Origin: Shewanella chilikensis
Lineage (GTDB): Bacteria; Pseudomonadota; Gammaproteobacteria; Enterobacterales; Shewanellaceae
Reading direction: 5' to 3'
Length of the DNA: 57,350 bases
Assembly (NCBI RefSeq): GCF_002836945.1
Contig: NZ_NIJM01000029.1
Span: 1 to 57,350, forward strand
The number at the start of each line of letters is the position of its first letter. Position 1 is the stretch's first letter. The translations under genes were made by a program, and so were the position numbers. This document shows positions 46,617 to 57,187 of this stretch, piece after piece. Below the pieces are notes generated by a model. The model saw nothing but the letters and a program-made list of their open reading frames with translations. It had not been told where the DNA came from and made no database searches.

Positions 46617-46981
46617 GATTGACTCTTCTGGTTCGACCTCATTGAAAGTGAGTCTAACAGCACCACAGGACTCTGGCTAGATAAAAATGTACAGCTGTTC
46701 GCTGAGATAAATTTATTTTTTGAACCGTATCGTCTGCATTTTTTACCAACGTCTAATGTTGCACCTTAACAACTCATTGCCCGGCTTCCAAGTCGCTTTT
46801 TACAGTTATTTTGTTCAGAGGATCCCGTCAGCCTTATTAGACAAAGGGATTACCTGTTTTGCTTGAAGCCATCGATTTGAGTTTGTAGCGTAAATTGCTT
46901 TTCAAACAAGGGAATGAACTTTTTGCCGAGGGTTTTCTCTAACACTGAGTTTACATTTGGCGACGGATAAATCAGCGGCTT
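46617..46981. other. Divergent intergenic region
   Basis: AT-rich sequence of 365 bp between the hemolysin III-like gene and the next ORF. It probably holds both promoters; I found no symmetrical operator, RNA structure or small gene that I could support. Confidence 0.5.
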
Positions 46982-48115
46982 ATGCCTCATCTTCCAGACA
47001 AGTTTATTGCCCGCCGAGACAAAAGCTCAGCGGCAATGGCAAGCTTGAGCATCAGTATTCCGTCTAGGGATGCTGCCTTTGAGCTTGGTCTGGCTGAAAT
47101 CATTAATCCCTGTTCCTGCCAACCAAGCCATTCTCAATCACATTCGATTGCCCCTTTCTTTGCCCAATCGCCTTTTAGTCAACAGCTTGGGTTTCAACCC
47201 CAATGCCTGGCGCAAGTTGGCATGGCTAAAAAAGCAGAGCAGGGGGATGGTGAGGTAAAGGGCAACGCCTTCAGCAGTTGGACTGCGGCGGGAGCCGCGC
47301 ACTTATTACTATTGCTGGGGTTATCCTGGTTTTGGCAGCAGGCCGAATGGCGAAGAGTGGTGACAGAGCCTGCCAAACCCAAGGCGTTGCAATCCTATCT
47401 TTATTTCAGTCAGCCCAGCCCCAAACCGTTAACGCCAGTGCCGGAAGCCTTGGCCGAAGAAGCAATAATCCAGTCCAAGGAAGCGATAGAGGTTCAAAAA
47501 GCTGAGCCACAAAAAACCGAGCAACAAAACACTGAGCCACAAAAACAGGTCGCCGAAGAGTCGGTGCAAGAGACTGAACAAGTGGCTGTGCAAGACCTGA
47601 ATGAGCAAAGCATCCCCAAGACTCGGGAGCAAAGCGTTAAGCCTATTGGTAGAGTCATTGAAGAAACGAAAAATGCAGCCGTATCTGCGCCAGAGCGAGC
47701 AAATGACTTTAGACCGCAGCCGGCAGAGCAATCTCAGCTGGACTTCAGTTCAAACGCATTAAAGTCTGCCCGAAAAGTATTGCAACACTCGCAACAGCAG
47801 GCGCTGCAACAGTTATCACAGCAATATGCGGATAAGGCCACGGGACGTAAGAGCCTCAGTGAAATGGATGGGGAGATGGAGGTGCTTTGGGTCAATGACG
47901 CCGATGATTTCAGTAAAGTGGCCAGTCTGGATCTGCCGCTCGACCCCAACCGTATCGTCAAGGATGGTGATACCTGCTATCGGGTCGTCAAGGTGCCGAC
48001 TCCGCTCAATCCCAATGCCGAAAACTTGGGTTTCCCATTTAAGTGCGGTCAGACAGAGATGGAAAAAGCACTCAAGGAGGCGGTGGCCAGCCGTCTAAAG
48101 CGGCTTGGTAAGTGA
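46982..48115 (+). CDS. Unrecognised single-pass membrane protein with Gln/Glu-rich stalk
   Basis: I do not recognise the family. The 377-residue frame has one strong membrane segment (about residues 99-116, AAHLLLLLGLSWFW) flanked by W and R residues, then a Pro/Glu/Gln-rich stalk (about 130-265, with PKPLTPVPEA, TonB-like in composition) and a compact C-terminal domain (about 290-377) with two Cys residues in GDTCYRVVKVP and FPFKCGQTE. The plan, short cytoplasmic part, membrane anchor, extended periplasmic stalk and folded end, suggests a TonB/TolA-type envelope protein. The start is uncertain: ATGs at 47036 and 47221 are alternatives, the last placing the membrane segment near the N-terminus. 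A 15-bp repeat block lies at 47501-47545. Confidence 0.65.
   Translation: MPHLPDKFIARRDKSSAAMASLSISIPSRDAAFELGLAEIINPCSCQPSHSQSHSIAPFFAQSPFSQQLGFQPQCLAQVGMAKKAEQGDGEVKGNAFSSWTAAGAAHLLLLLGLSWFWQQAEWRRVVTEPAKPKALQSYLYFSQPSPKPLTPVPEALAEEAIIQSKEAIEVQKAEPQKTEQQNTEPQKQVAEESVQETEQVAVQDLNEQSIPKTREQSVKPIGRVIEETKNAAVSAPERANDFRPQPAEQSQLDFSSNALKSARKVLQHSQQQALQQLSQQYADKATGRKSLSEMDGEMEVLWVNDADDFSKVASLDLPLDPNRIVKDGDTCYRVVKVPTPLNPNAENLGFPFKCGQTEMEKALKEAVASRLKRLGK
47501..47545 (+). repeat. Three 15-bp in-frame units in the stalk region
   Basis: GCTGAGCCACAAAAA and two variants code for AEPQK, TEQQN and TEPQK. Confidence 0.88.
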
Positions 48116-48284
48116 GTTTTGCAATCAATTTATTTGATTTAAAATAAATTTACAGTCCAATTGTTTTAAATATTTTCATTTAATTCAAATGATTAAATTG
48201 TGATTTTAATGGATTCAATCCTGTGGCTCATTTTGCCATTGGGCTTGTTTCCCGCTTCGGCTTGTGCTTATACTCGGCAGCAAT
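48116..48284 (+). promoter_or_regulatory. AT-rich probable promoter region of the thi operon
   Basis: Very AT-rich sequence (48120-48215) lies directly upstream of the riboswitch. A promoter must lie here for the riboswitch to be transcribed; I cannot fix its -35 and -10 boxes with confidence. Confidence 0.45.
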
Positions 48285-48367
48285 CTTGTCGGAGTGCCCT
48301 CTGGGCTGAGACCGTTTATTCGGGATCCGTTGAACCTGATCAGGCTAGCACCTGCGAAGGAAACAAG
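48285..48367 (+). ncRNA. TPP riboswitch (THI element)
   Basis: The aptamer shows the conserved elements GGAGTGCC, GGGCTGAGA, GAACCTGATCAGGCTAGC and ACCTGCGAAGGAAACAAG in order, enclosed by a P1 stem formed by CTTGT (48285-48289) and ACAAG (48363-48367). It senses thiamine pyrophosphate and lowers expression of the following thi operon. Confidence 0.95.
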
Positions 48368-50710
<2,343 letters not shown>

Positions 50711-50711
50711 A

Positions 50712-53267
50712 ATGGCGGCTGATAAAAGGCCGATAGTCTGGAGCATAGCCGGCTCAGACAGTGGCGGCGGCGCCGGTATCCAGGCCGATCTTGCCACCTT
50801 GAGTAATCTTGGCTGCCATGGCTGCTCTGTCATCACCACTTTGACCGCCCAAAGCAGTGTGGCAGTGACGCTAACCGAGGCGGTGAGCGAGGAGATGTTG
50901 CTGGCGCAGCTCAATGCTCTGCTCGGTGACTTGCCGCCCAAGGCGATAAAAATCGGCTTGCTCGCCAATCAAGTGCAGCTGCAGCTGCTTTGTGACTGGT
51001 TGGCTCGGCACCTGCCTGATGTTCCTTTGGTGGTCGACCCTGTCATGGTGGCCAGTTGCGGCGATGCACTCTCAAAGAGCACTGCAATGGGCGCAGCGCG
51101 GCTGGATTACCGGCCGCTGGCGGCGCTTTCCACTGTGCTGACCCCGAATATTCACGAGCTGGCGTTGCTGAGTCGCAGCGATATTCATGACTTTCCTTCC
51201 TGGCAAGATGCGGCAACTTGCCTGGCAAACGAACTGCCTTGCCATCTCTTGGCCAAGGGCGGAGATTTCGAGGCGGGGATCGCGCGCGGCCTGGCAGAAG
51301 ACTTACTGCTTTTTAAAGACTTGCCTCACAGCTCCGGGTTGCATCAACGGCAGGGGTTTGTGTTGGCGAGCCCAAGACAAGCATCCAGCAACAACCATGG
51401 CAGCGGCTGCACGTTATCCAGTGCTATAGCGGCATTTTTGGCCCACGACTGGATCTTGCCCGATGCCCTGATCCTGGCCAAGGCCTATATCAATGGCGCC
51501 TTGGCGCAAAGTTATCGGGTAGGCCGTGGTCCCGGCCCCTTAGGTCGCCCCGGGGCTTGTCTGGCCGCCGAGCTTATGCCTGTCATCTGGCCGCTGGAGG
51601 ATTATCCCTGGGCCAACCCAGCCCAGGTGCTCGGCGCCCCTTGGCTTGCAGCACCAACCTCTGCTGATGCTGTTAGTGTTAAAGGCGTTAGTGCTGAAGG
51701 CTTTAAAACACTGCCCCATAATCTGGGTATCTACCCGGTCGTGGCCGATGTCGAATTGCTGGAAGCCTTACTCAAGGCAGGTTGCCGCACTATTCAATTG
51801 CGGCTCAAGCAGGAAGTACAACCAGGTTCGAGCGCCGAGCAGGCGATCATTCGCGCCATCGCGCTCGGGCGCCAATATCAGGCGCGGGTGTTTATCAATG
51901 ATCACTGGCAACTGGCCATTGCCCACGGCGCCTTTGGCGTGCATTTGGGCCAGGAGGATCTCAGCCAGGCATCCCTTGAGGCCATCCAAGGGGCCGGTCT
52001 GGCGCTGGGGTTATCCAGTCATGGTTATTTCGAGGCGCTGCTTGCATTGCGCCACAGGCCCAGTTATCTGGCCCTCGGACATATCTTTGCCACCAAGACC
52101 AAAGTGATGCCGTCTCTGCCCCAGGGACTGACGCGCCTTGCTGCCTATAGCGAAACCTTCGGCTCCTTGCTGCCGACGGTCGCCATTGGCGGCATTGACG
52201 AGCATAACCTTGATGCCGTCAAACATACCGGTGTTGCCAATGTCGCCGTGGTGCGGGCCATTACCGAGGCCGCCGAGCCGGTAACGGCCTTCAGGCGCCT
52301 GACACAAAGCTGGTTAGGGCGAGCAGCTGCTATTGCAAGTGGGATTAGCTATGCTCAACAAAATGGCGGGGGTCAGGATGATGTCGGGGTTCAGGAAGGT
52401 GCAGCTGAGCAGGAAAATACTGGAGTTCAGGACTATGCCGGGCTGAGCGACCGCGACTTTATCCGTTACGGTAGCCAGTTGCTGCTGCCCAGAGTCTCAG
52501 AAGCGGGGCAGCTTGCCTTACGGGCCAAGACGGTCGCCATAGTGGGGCTCGGAGGCCTTGGTCATCATCTGGCGCACTCTTTGGCCGCCGCCGGAGTAGG
52601 GCGTCTCATTCTTATCGATCCCGATATTGTCGAGCTGGGTAATCTGCCGAGACAACTGCTCTACAACGAGCAGGATATTGACCGTTTGAAGGTCGACGTG
52701 GCCAAGGAAAAGCTGGGGCGCGATTATCCAAACTGCCTGATTGAGATTGAGCCCGAACTGTTTGGCCCCAAGAGCGCGGAGCTTATTCGTGAGGCGTCAC
52801 TGGTATTGGATGCCAGCGATAATTTCCTTTGCCGTCATAACCTTAATCAAGCCTGTGTGAAGCTGGGCAAAGAGTTGATTGCGGCGGCGATCAGCGCCGA
52901 TTCTGGCCTATTGTGTCATACATCCCCTTGGCTTAACCCCGAGGCGGGCTGTTATGAATGCCTGTTCCCGCGCGATAGCACAGGCTCCGGGCGCTGCCGC
53001 GACATGGGGGTGTTGGGGCCTGCGGTGCAAACCCTGGCGGCGATGCAGTCGCTGGCAGCCATCAATACTCTGCTTGGAGAGCGCAGCACCCTGGGACGGC
53101 TCATCAGCCTGGATTGCCGCACTTTAAGCGTGCGTGAGGCTGCGCTTTGCGCCGACCCGGCATGTCTTTGCTGTCAAACCCACACTGAGGCTGAACTTCA
53201 AACCGAAGCCCAATTTATGACAGGGCGCCCAGAGCTTAGCCGTGAGGAGAATTGCGATGCAAATTAA
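50712..53267 (+). CDS. thiDEF: Trifunctional ThiD-ThiE-ThiF fusion
   Basis: One continuous 851-residue ORF encodes three thiamine enzymes. Residues about 1-265: HMP-P kinase ThiD (WSIAGSDSGGGAGIQADLAT, NNHGSGCTLSSAIAA). Residues about 325-530: thiamine-phosphate synthase ThiE (IQLRLKQ, FINDHWQLAIAHGAFGVHLG, YLALGHIFATKTK, VAIGGID). Residues about 575-835: ThiF adenylyltransferase for ThiS (RYGSQLLLPRV, VAIVGLGGLGHHLAHSLAAAGV, LIDPDIVELGNLPRQLLY, Cys pairs CYECLF and CLCC for zinc). Linkers of about 55 and 45 residues join them, both with repeats: 51672-51701 (15 bp twice) and 52371-52442 (18 bp four times). The ATG at 50712 follows the thiC stop and has GAGGAAG upstream. ThiD-ThiE fusions are known; the added ThiF is unusual. 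Confidence 0.93.
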   Translation: MAADKRPIVWSIAGSDSGGGAGIQADLATLSNLGCHGCSVITTLTAQSSVAVTLTEAVSEEMLLAQLNALLGDLPPKAIKIGLLANQVQLQLLCDWLARHLPDVPLVVDPVMVASCGDALSKSTAMGAARLDYRPLAALSTVLTPNIHELALLSRSDIHDFPSWQDAATCLANELPCHLLAKGGDFEAGIARGLAEDLLLFKDLPHSSGLHQRQGFVLASPRQASSNNHGSGCTLSSAIAAFLAHDWILPDALILAKAYINGALAQSYRVGRGPGPLGRPGACLAAELMPVIWPLEDYPWANPAQVLGAPWLAAPTSADAVSVKGVSAEGFKTLPHNLGIYPVVADVELLEALLKAGCRTIQLRLKQEVQPGSSAEQAIIRAIALGRQYQARVFINDHWQLAIAHGAFGVHLGQEDLSQASLEAIQGAGLALGLSSHGYFEALLALRHRPSYLALGHIFATKTKVMPSLPQGLTRLAAYSETFGSLLPTVAIGGIDEHNLDAVKHTGVANVAVVRAITEAAEPVTAFRRLTQSWLGRAAAIASGISYAQQNGGGQDDVGVQEGAAEQENTGVQDYAGLSDRDFIRYGSQLLLPRVSEAGQLALRAKTVAIVGLGGLGHHLAHSLAAAGVGRLILIDPDIVELGNLPRQLLYNEQDIDRLKVDVAKEKLGRDYPNCLIEIEPELFGPKSAELIREASLVLDASDNFLCRHNLNQACVKLGKELIAAAISADSGLLCHTSPWLNPEAGCYECLFPRDSTGSGRCRDMGVLGPAVQTLAAMQSLAAINTLLGERSTLGRLISLDCRTLSVREAALCADPACLCCQTHTEAELQTEAQFMTGRPELSREENCDAN
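51672..51701 (+). repeat. Two 15-bp units in the ThiD-ThiE linker
   Basis: GTTAGTGTTAAAGGC and GTTAGTGCTGAAGGC code for VSVKG and VSAEG. Confidence 0.85.
52371..52442 (+). repeat. Four 18-bp units in the ThiE-ThiF linker
   Basis: Four degenerate 18-bp units (GQDDVG, VQEGAA, EQENTG-type; consensus begins GNNCAGGA) make up the joint between ThiE and ThiF. Absence of a stop codon in this block is what keeps the fusion open. Confidence 0.88.
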
Positions 53268-53457
53268 GATAAACAATCAAGTCAAAGAGTTGCCTGAGGC
53301 TATGACGCTGTTACAGCTGCTCGAGTGGTGTGAGATAGCGCCTGGCAGCGTGGCGCTGGTGCGTAATGGCGCCGTAGTGCCCAGATCTCAGTGGCCAGAG
53401 CTTGAATGTCAAAACGGAGACAGCCTCGAGCTGTTTTCCGCCGTTGCCGGAGGTTGA
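53257..53457 (+). CDS. thiS: Sulfur carrier protein ThiS
   Basis: Ubiquitin-fold sulfur carrier of 66 residues that ends in the required Gly-Gly (AVAGG), whose carboxylate is adenylated by ThiF and thiolated. The ATG at 53257 has GAGGAGA about 7 nt upstream and lies within the last codons of the fused thiDEF gene (11-bp overlap). thiG follows by one base. Confidence 0.95.
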   Translation: MQIKINNQVKELPEAMTLLQLLEWCEIAPGSVALVRNGAVVPRSQWPELECQNGDSLELFSAVAGG

Positions 53458-53458
53458 T

Positions 53459-54238
53459 ATGTTGCAAATTGGCGAGTTTGAGTTTCAATCCAGGCTGTTT
53501 GGCGGCACCGGCAAGTTTGCTTCGGCAGAGCTGATGCAACGCTCGCTCGTGGCCAGCGGCGCCGAGTTGGTTACTGTGGCGATGAAGCGGCTCGATTTTA
53601 ACCAGGGCAGTGATGAATTGCTGGCACCGCTCAAAGAGCGCGGCATGCAGCTGCTGCCCAATACCGCCGGGGCCCGCAATGCCAGGGAGGCGATTTTTGC
53701 CGCCGAGCTGGCGCGGGAGATGCTGGGCACCCAACTCTTGAAGCTGGAGATCCACCCGGATCCCCGTTATCTCTTGCCGGATCCGGTAGAAACACTGGAA
53801 GCGGCCCGGGTCTTGTGCAGCGATGGCTTTACCGTACTGCCTTATGTGCATGCCGATCCCGTGTTGTGCTTGCGCCTCGAAGAGGTAGGCTGCGCTGCCG
53901 TGATGCCGCTTGGCAGTCCCATAGGTTCCAATCAGGGGCTGGCCACAGAACCCTTTTTGAAGATCATCATAGAGCAGGCCAATGTACCTGTGGTGGTGGA
54001 TGCCGGGATCGGCGCGCCGTCACAGGCGATGCGGGCGATGGAGTTGGGCGCCGATGCCGTGCTGGTTAATACTGCCATCGCCTCCAGCTTGGATCCCGTG
54101 ACCATGGCGAGTAGCTTCAAAGATGCGGTGCGCGCCGGGCGAGCAGCCTATTTTGCCGGACTCGGGGCCATCAGCAATCGAGCCCAAAACACCAGTCCGC
54201 TGACCGGGTTTCTCAATCTGGGAGAAAACCATGGCTGA
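53459..54238 (+). CDS. thiG: Thiazole synthase
   Basis: TIM-barrel enzyme (259 residues) that joins deoxyxylulose phosphate, dehydroglycine and ThiS sulfur to form the thiazole. Motifs are FGGTGKFAS near the N-terminus, [16 protein letters not shown] with the Schiff-base Lys region, [32 protein letters not shown]. The start ATG at 53459 is one base after thiS; the C-terminus overlaps thiH by 8 bp. Confidence 0.96.
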   Translation: MLQIGEFEFQSRLFGGTGKFASAELMQRSLVASGAELVTVAMKRLDFNQGSDELLAPLKERGMQLLPNTAGARNAREAIFAAELAREMLGTQLLKLEIHPDPRYLLPDPVETLEAARVLCSDGFTVLPYVHADPVLCLRLEEVGCAAVMPLGSPIGSNQGLATEPFLKIIIEQANVPVVVDAGIGAPSQAMRAMELGADAVLVNTAIASSLDPVTMASSFKDAVRAGRAAYFAGLGAISNRAQNTSPLTGFLNLGENHG

Positions 54239-55388
54239 TTTTCTCGAGCGTTTTACCGCTATCGACAGAGATCTACTGCGCCTTGCTATTGCCAGTGTCA
54301 GCGCCGCCGAGGTTGAGCGTTGTCTGGCGCGGCCCGAGACGATAGCGCACAATCCCTCGGCCTTGCCCATTCTTTTGTCACCGGCGGCCCGGGAATTTCT
54401 CGAGCCTATGGCGCAGCTCTCTGCAGCGCTCACCCGCAAGAAGTTCGGCGCCAACATAGGTCTCTATGCGCCGCTCTATGTTTCCAATCTATGCGCCAAT
54501 GATTGCGACTACTGCGGTTTCAGCATGAGCAATAAAATTCGCCGCAAGACCCTAAGCCAGGCCGAACTGGATGCTGAAATTGCCATTCTCAAGCAGCGCG
54601 GCTTTGATTCTGTGTTGCTGGTTTCCGGCGAACATGAAACCAAGGTAGGGCTGGATTATTTTGCCAAGGCGCTTTTGAGGCTCAAGCAGGACTTCAGCTA
54701 TCTGGCGATTGAAGTGCAGCCCCTCGCAGAAGCGGGTTATCGACGCCTGGTTGATGAGGGGCTGGATGCCGTGATGGTATATCAGGAGACCTATCAGCCC
54801 GCCACCTATGACCGCCATCATCTCAGAGGCAATAAAAAGGACTTTGGTTTCAGGCTTAATACACCGGACAGGGCCGCCAGGGCCGAGGTCGACAAGATAG
54901 GCCTGGGGGTCTTGCTCGGGCTGGATGATTGGCGCCTGGACTCGGCACTGATGGGATTGCACCTGGACTATCTGCAGCAAAAGTACTGGCGTAGCCGCTT
55001 CAGCGTGTCGCTGCCAAGGCTCAGGCCTTGCGTTGGCGGAGTAACGCCGGCTGTGACTCTGGATGATGCCGGACTGGTGCAGCTAATCTGCGCCATGCGC
55101 TTGTTCAGCCCTGCGCTGGAGTTGAGTCTCTCTACCCGGGAGAGCGCCTCACTCAGGGACAATCTATTGCCCCTTGGGATCACCCATGTGAGTGCTGCCA
55201 GCTCAACAGAGCCCGGTGGTTACAGCAATCCCAAGTTGCAGCTGGATCAGTTCCAGATAAGCGATGAGCGCACCGTCCCTGAGGTGGTCAGCGCCATTCG
55301 AGCACAAGGCATGCAACCTGTGTGGAAGGATTGGGACGCGAGCTGGTTGGCGGGTACGTCCTTTACGGTAACCCATCAAGGTGCATGA
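54231..55388 (+). CDS. thiH: 2-iminoacetate synthase ThiH
   Basis: Radical-SAM tyrosine lyase producing dehydroglycine for ThiG, 385 residues. The SAM-cluster motif [15 protein letters not shown] (CxxxCxxC) is intact, followed by [12 protein letters not shown] and [15 protein letters not shown]. It is the last gene of the thi operon; no clear terminator follows, but a gap of 124 bp separates it from the next gene. Confidence 0.96.
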   Translation: MADFLERFTAIDRDLLRLAIASVSAAEVERCLARPETIAHNPSALPILLSPAAREFLEPMAQLSAALTRKKFGANIGLYAPLYVSNLCANDCDYCGFSMSNKIRRKTLSQAELDAEIAILKQRGFDSVLLVSGEHETKVGLDYFAKALLRLKQDFSYLAIEVQPLAEAGYRRLVDEGLDAVMVYQETYQPATYDRHHLRGNKKDFGFRLNTPDRAARAEVDKIGLGVLLGLDDWRLDSALMGLHLDYLQQKYWRSRFSVSLPRLRPCVGGVTPAVTLDDAGLVQLICAMRLFSPALELSLSTRESASLRDNLLPLGITHVSAASSTEPGGYSNPKLQLDQFQISDERTVPEVVSAIRAQGMQPVWKDWDASWLAGTSFTVTHQGA

Positions 55389-55512
55389 ACCTTTCAGGCT
55401 GTACATTTGCATCGAATTGACCAATAATCGTTCAAAGCTGTGGCTAAAATGGTAGTAACTGATTTTAACCACAGAACGAAAATCCACAGTCCAATACAGA
55501 CAAGGGGCAATC

Positions 55513-55767
55513 ATGCAAATTCCATCGGCTTTTTCGGCGGGAGTTCAAGGGCTGCAAAGCGCCCAGTCCGGCCTGACTCAGGCAACAGTGGATATCGCTC
55601 GTCCGGCACCTGCGCAGCAGGCCGATTCGGCCCGCCCGGTTGAGGAGGCAGACAAAACCTCGGCACTGGTATCGGCATTGGAATCCAAGGCCCAGGGTCA
55701 AGCTTCAGTAGAGGTGATTGAGCGCGCATCCGACACCTTGGGCAGGATCATAGATATCGAGGTGTAA
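55513..55767 (+). CDS. Small protein with flagellar-rod-like N-terminus
   Basis: An 84-residue protein with a good start (AAGGGGC before the ATG). The N-terminus AFSAGVQGLQSAQSGLTQATVDIA has the look of the N-terminal helix of flagellar rod and hook proteins (ALxAxxxGLxxAxxxLxxxxxNIA), but the rest, Ala/Gln-rich with a final amphipathic helix, is not like them. The function is not known. It stands 3 bp before the SprA-like gene and is likely co-expressed with it. Confidence 0.65.
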   Translation: MQIPSAFSAGVQGLQSAQSGLTQATVDIARPAPAQQADSARPVEEADKTSALVSALESKAQGQASVEVIERASDTLGRIIDIEV

Positions 55768-55770
55768 TAT

Positions 55771-57138
55771 ATGGTTGGCGCGCTGGCCGGCGCGGGGCTG
55801 ACGGCAACAGCCGTGTCCCGGCGGCCAAGCTCGTCAATTGCCAACTTAAGCAGTGGCAGCTCCATAAACCAATCGCCTCTCAGCGCCAACCCTGCCGGTA
55901 AAATCTCCGCCACTCAAAATCCCTCTCAGGTCAATGGTGTAAAGCCAAGCCTAATAAACCTGAACCCATTAAACCCTAGCTCGGGAAATCAAAGCCCAGT
56001 CAATACAAGTTCAGTTAATCTGAGCCCACTCCAAGGTTCAGCTGCACAACATTCAGAGCCACAAACCGTAAAGCTGCCGCGGGAAGCACTGGTCAGTTTG
56101 ACTAAAGGAGCCCTTGGGGCAGCGGCCTTGTCCAGCTCCGGCCATTGGCATGGAGAGGTTCAAGCATCGATGCCGCTCGTGGAGACATCGGCTCAAGCAT
56201 CTGCCTTTTCCGGCCAAGGGGCTGACATTGCCGGCGGCCCTGCTATACCAGTAACTTTAGCGGGAGAAGCGCCTGATGTTCCCGCTTTTAATGGCACAAA
56301 TACTTCCGCCAACTCTATGGGTGGGGCAGAGCAGGCTTTTGACAACACTTCCGGCAGCTCATCGAGTCGCTCATCAAGCCAGTCAGGCAGCGACGTAAAA
56401 GAAGGGGACGACGGGGCGGCTCGCCAGTCAACCGGGGAGCCGAATACGGCAAGATCCGCCGAACCCAAGCCGGATGAGGCGCAACAGAAACAGCAGCAGA
56501 ACCGTGAGAGTCGTGAGCAACAGGCGCTTGAGCGGGAAATTGACTCCCTGATGAAGCGCGATACCCAGGTGCGCTCCCATGAACAGGCTCATGCCGCAGT
56601 AGGCGGGATCCATGCAGGACAACCGGCATTTGAATTCGAGAAAGGACCCGATGGCAAACGTTACGCGGTGGAAGGTGAAGTTCAGATAGATGTCTCTGTG
56701 GTGAACGGCGATCCGCTGGCGACCATGGCGAAAATGAAACAGGTCTATGCGGCGGCGATGGCACCTGTCGATCCTTCCATGGCCGATATCCGGGTTGCCG
56801 CCGAGGCGATGCGTAAATATAACCAGGCAAGGGAAGACGCCGGGATCCAGAGACTTGCCGCCGCGCCAAAGCCTGAGCTGAGTCAAAACCTGTTGGGAGC
56901 CGCGGATCCGGCGGCTGAAAAGTCCGGGCCTTCCTTTGAACCCAAGGCTGGCGACTCTGCAAATTTCCCCATAGGCCTGTCTCGTCTGATGGGCGCCATA
57001 GCGCAGCAGTCAAATGCCTTGAATGAACAGGCTTTCAGTCCACCCAAGGCCGAGTTGCAGCTCGAGCCGGGTTCAGTTGCCGAAGTGATAGCCGCTGAAC
57101 AGCAACAGGCGCAGCGCATTCGGGATGAGAGTCGTTAG
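55771..57138 (+). CDS. SprA-family putative metalloprotease
   Basis: A 455-residue protein with an SprA-related domain in residues about 260-350. The segment RDTQVRSHEQAHAAVGGIHAG contains HEQAH, an HEXXH-type zinc site, followed by GPDGKRYAVEGEVQIDVSVVNGDPLATMAKM, the family hallmark (20-residue parts recognisable). A long Ser/Asn/Gln-rich region without fold (about 1-250) contains 30-bp repeats. No signal peptide is clear. The family is called putative metalloprotease; catalysis is not proven. GAGGTG precedes the ATG. Confidence 0.8.
   Translation: MVGALAGAGLTATAVSRRPSSSIANLSSGSSINQSPLSANPAGKISATQNPSQVNGVKPSLINLNPLNPSSGNQSPVNTSSVNLSPLQGSAAQHSEPQTVKLPREALVSLTKGALGAAALSSSGHWHGEVQASMPLVETSAQASAFSGQGADIAGGPAIPVTLAGEAPDVPAFNGTNTSANSMGGAEQAFDNTSGSSSSRSSSQSGSDVKEGDDGAARQSTGEPNTARSAEPKPDEAQQKQQQNRESREQQALEREIDSLMKRDTQVRSHEQAHAAVGGIHAGQPAFEFEKGPDGKRYAVEGEVQIDVSVVNGDPLATMAKMKQVYAAAMAPVDPSMADIRVAAEAMRKYNQAREDAGIQRLAAAPKPELSQNLLGAADPAAEKSGPSFEPKAGDSANFPIGLSRLMGAIAQQSNALNEQAFSPPKAELQLEPGSVAEVIAAEQQQAQRIRDESR
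55957..56046 (+). repeat. Three 30-bp in-frame units in the SprA-like gene
   Basis: Three degenerate 30-bp units start with AAC or AAT and share the pattern Asn-x-(Asn/Ser)-Pro. The second starts AATCAAAGCCCAGT, close to the repeats of the DTW and dnaE2 genes. Confidence 0.78.
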
Positions 57139-57142
57139 TGCT

Positions 57143-57187
57143 TCACATATCTTCAAGGCTAATTTGAGTTCGGCGAGAGCGCGGCAT
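57143..57187 (-). pseudogene. 5' remnant of a REP-associated tyrosine (Y1) transposase
   Basis: On the minus strand AAGGAGG lies 5 nt before an ATG that opens MPRSRRTQISLEDM and then a stop. The peptide matches the conserved start of REP-associated tyrosine transposases (RAYTs), which usually begin MPRxRRxQISLxDT followed by PYYHC. The gene breaks off at that point, next to the SprA-like stop codon. It is a decayed element whose translation start is still in place. Confidence 0.6.

Noticed and set aside
46680..46720. Possible LexA box near the hemolysin III-like gene (TGTACAGCTGT)
   Set aside because: The half-sites are in the wrong order and spacing for CTG-N10-CAG.
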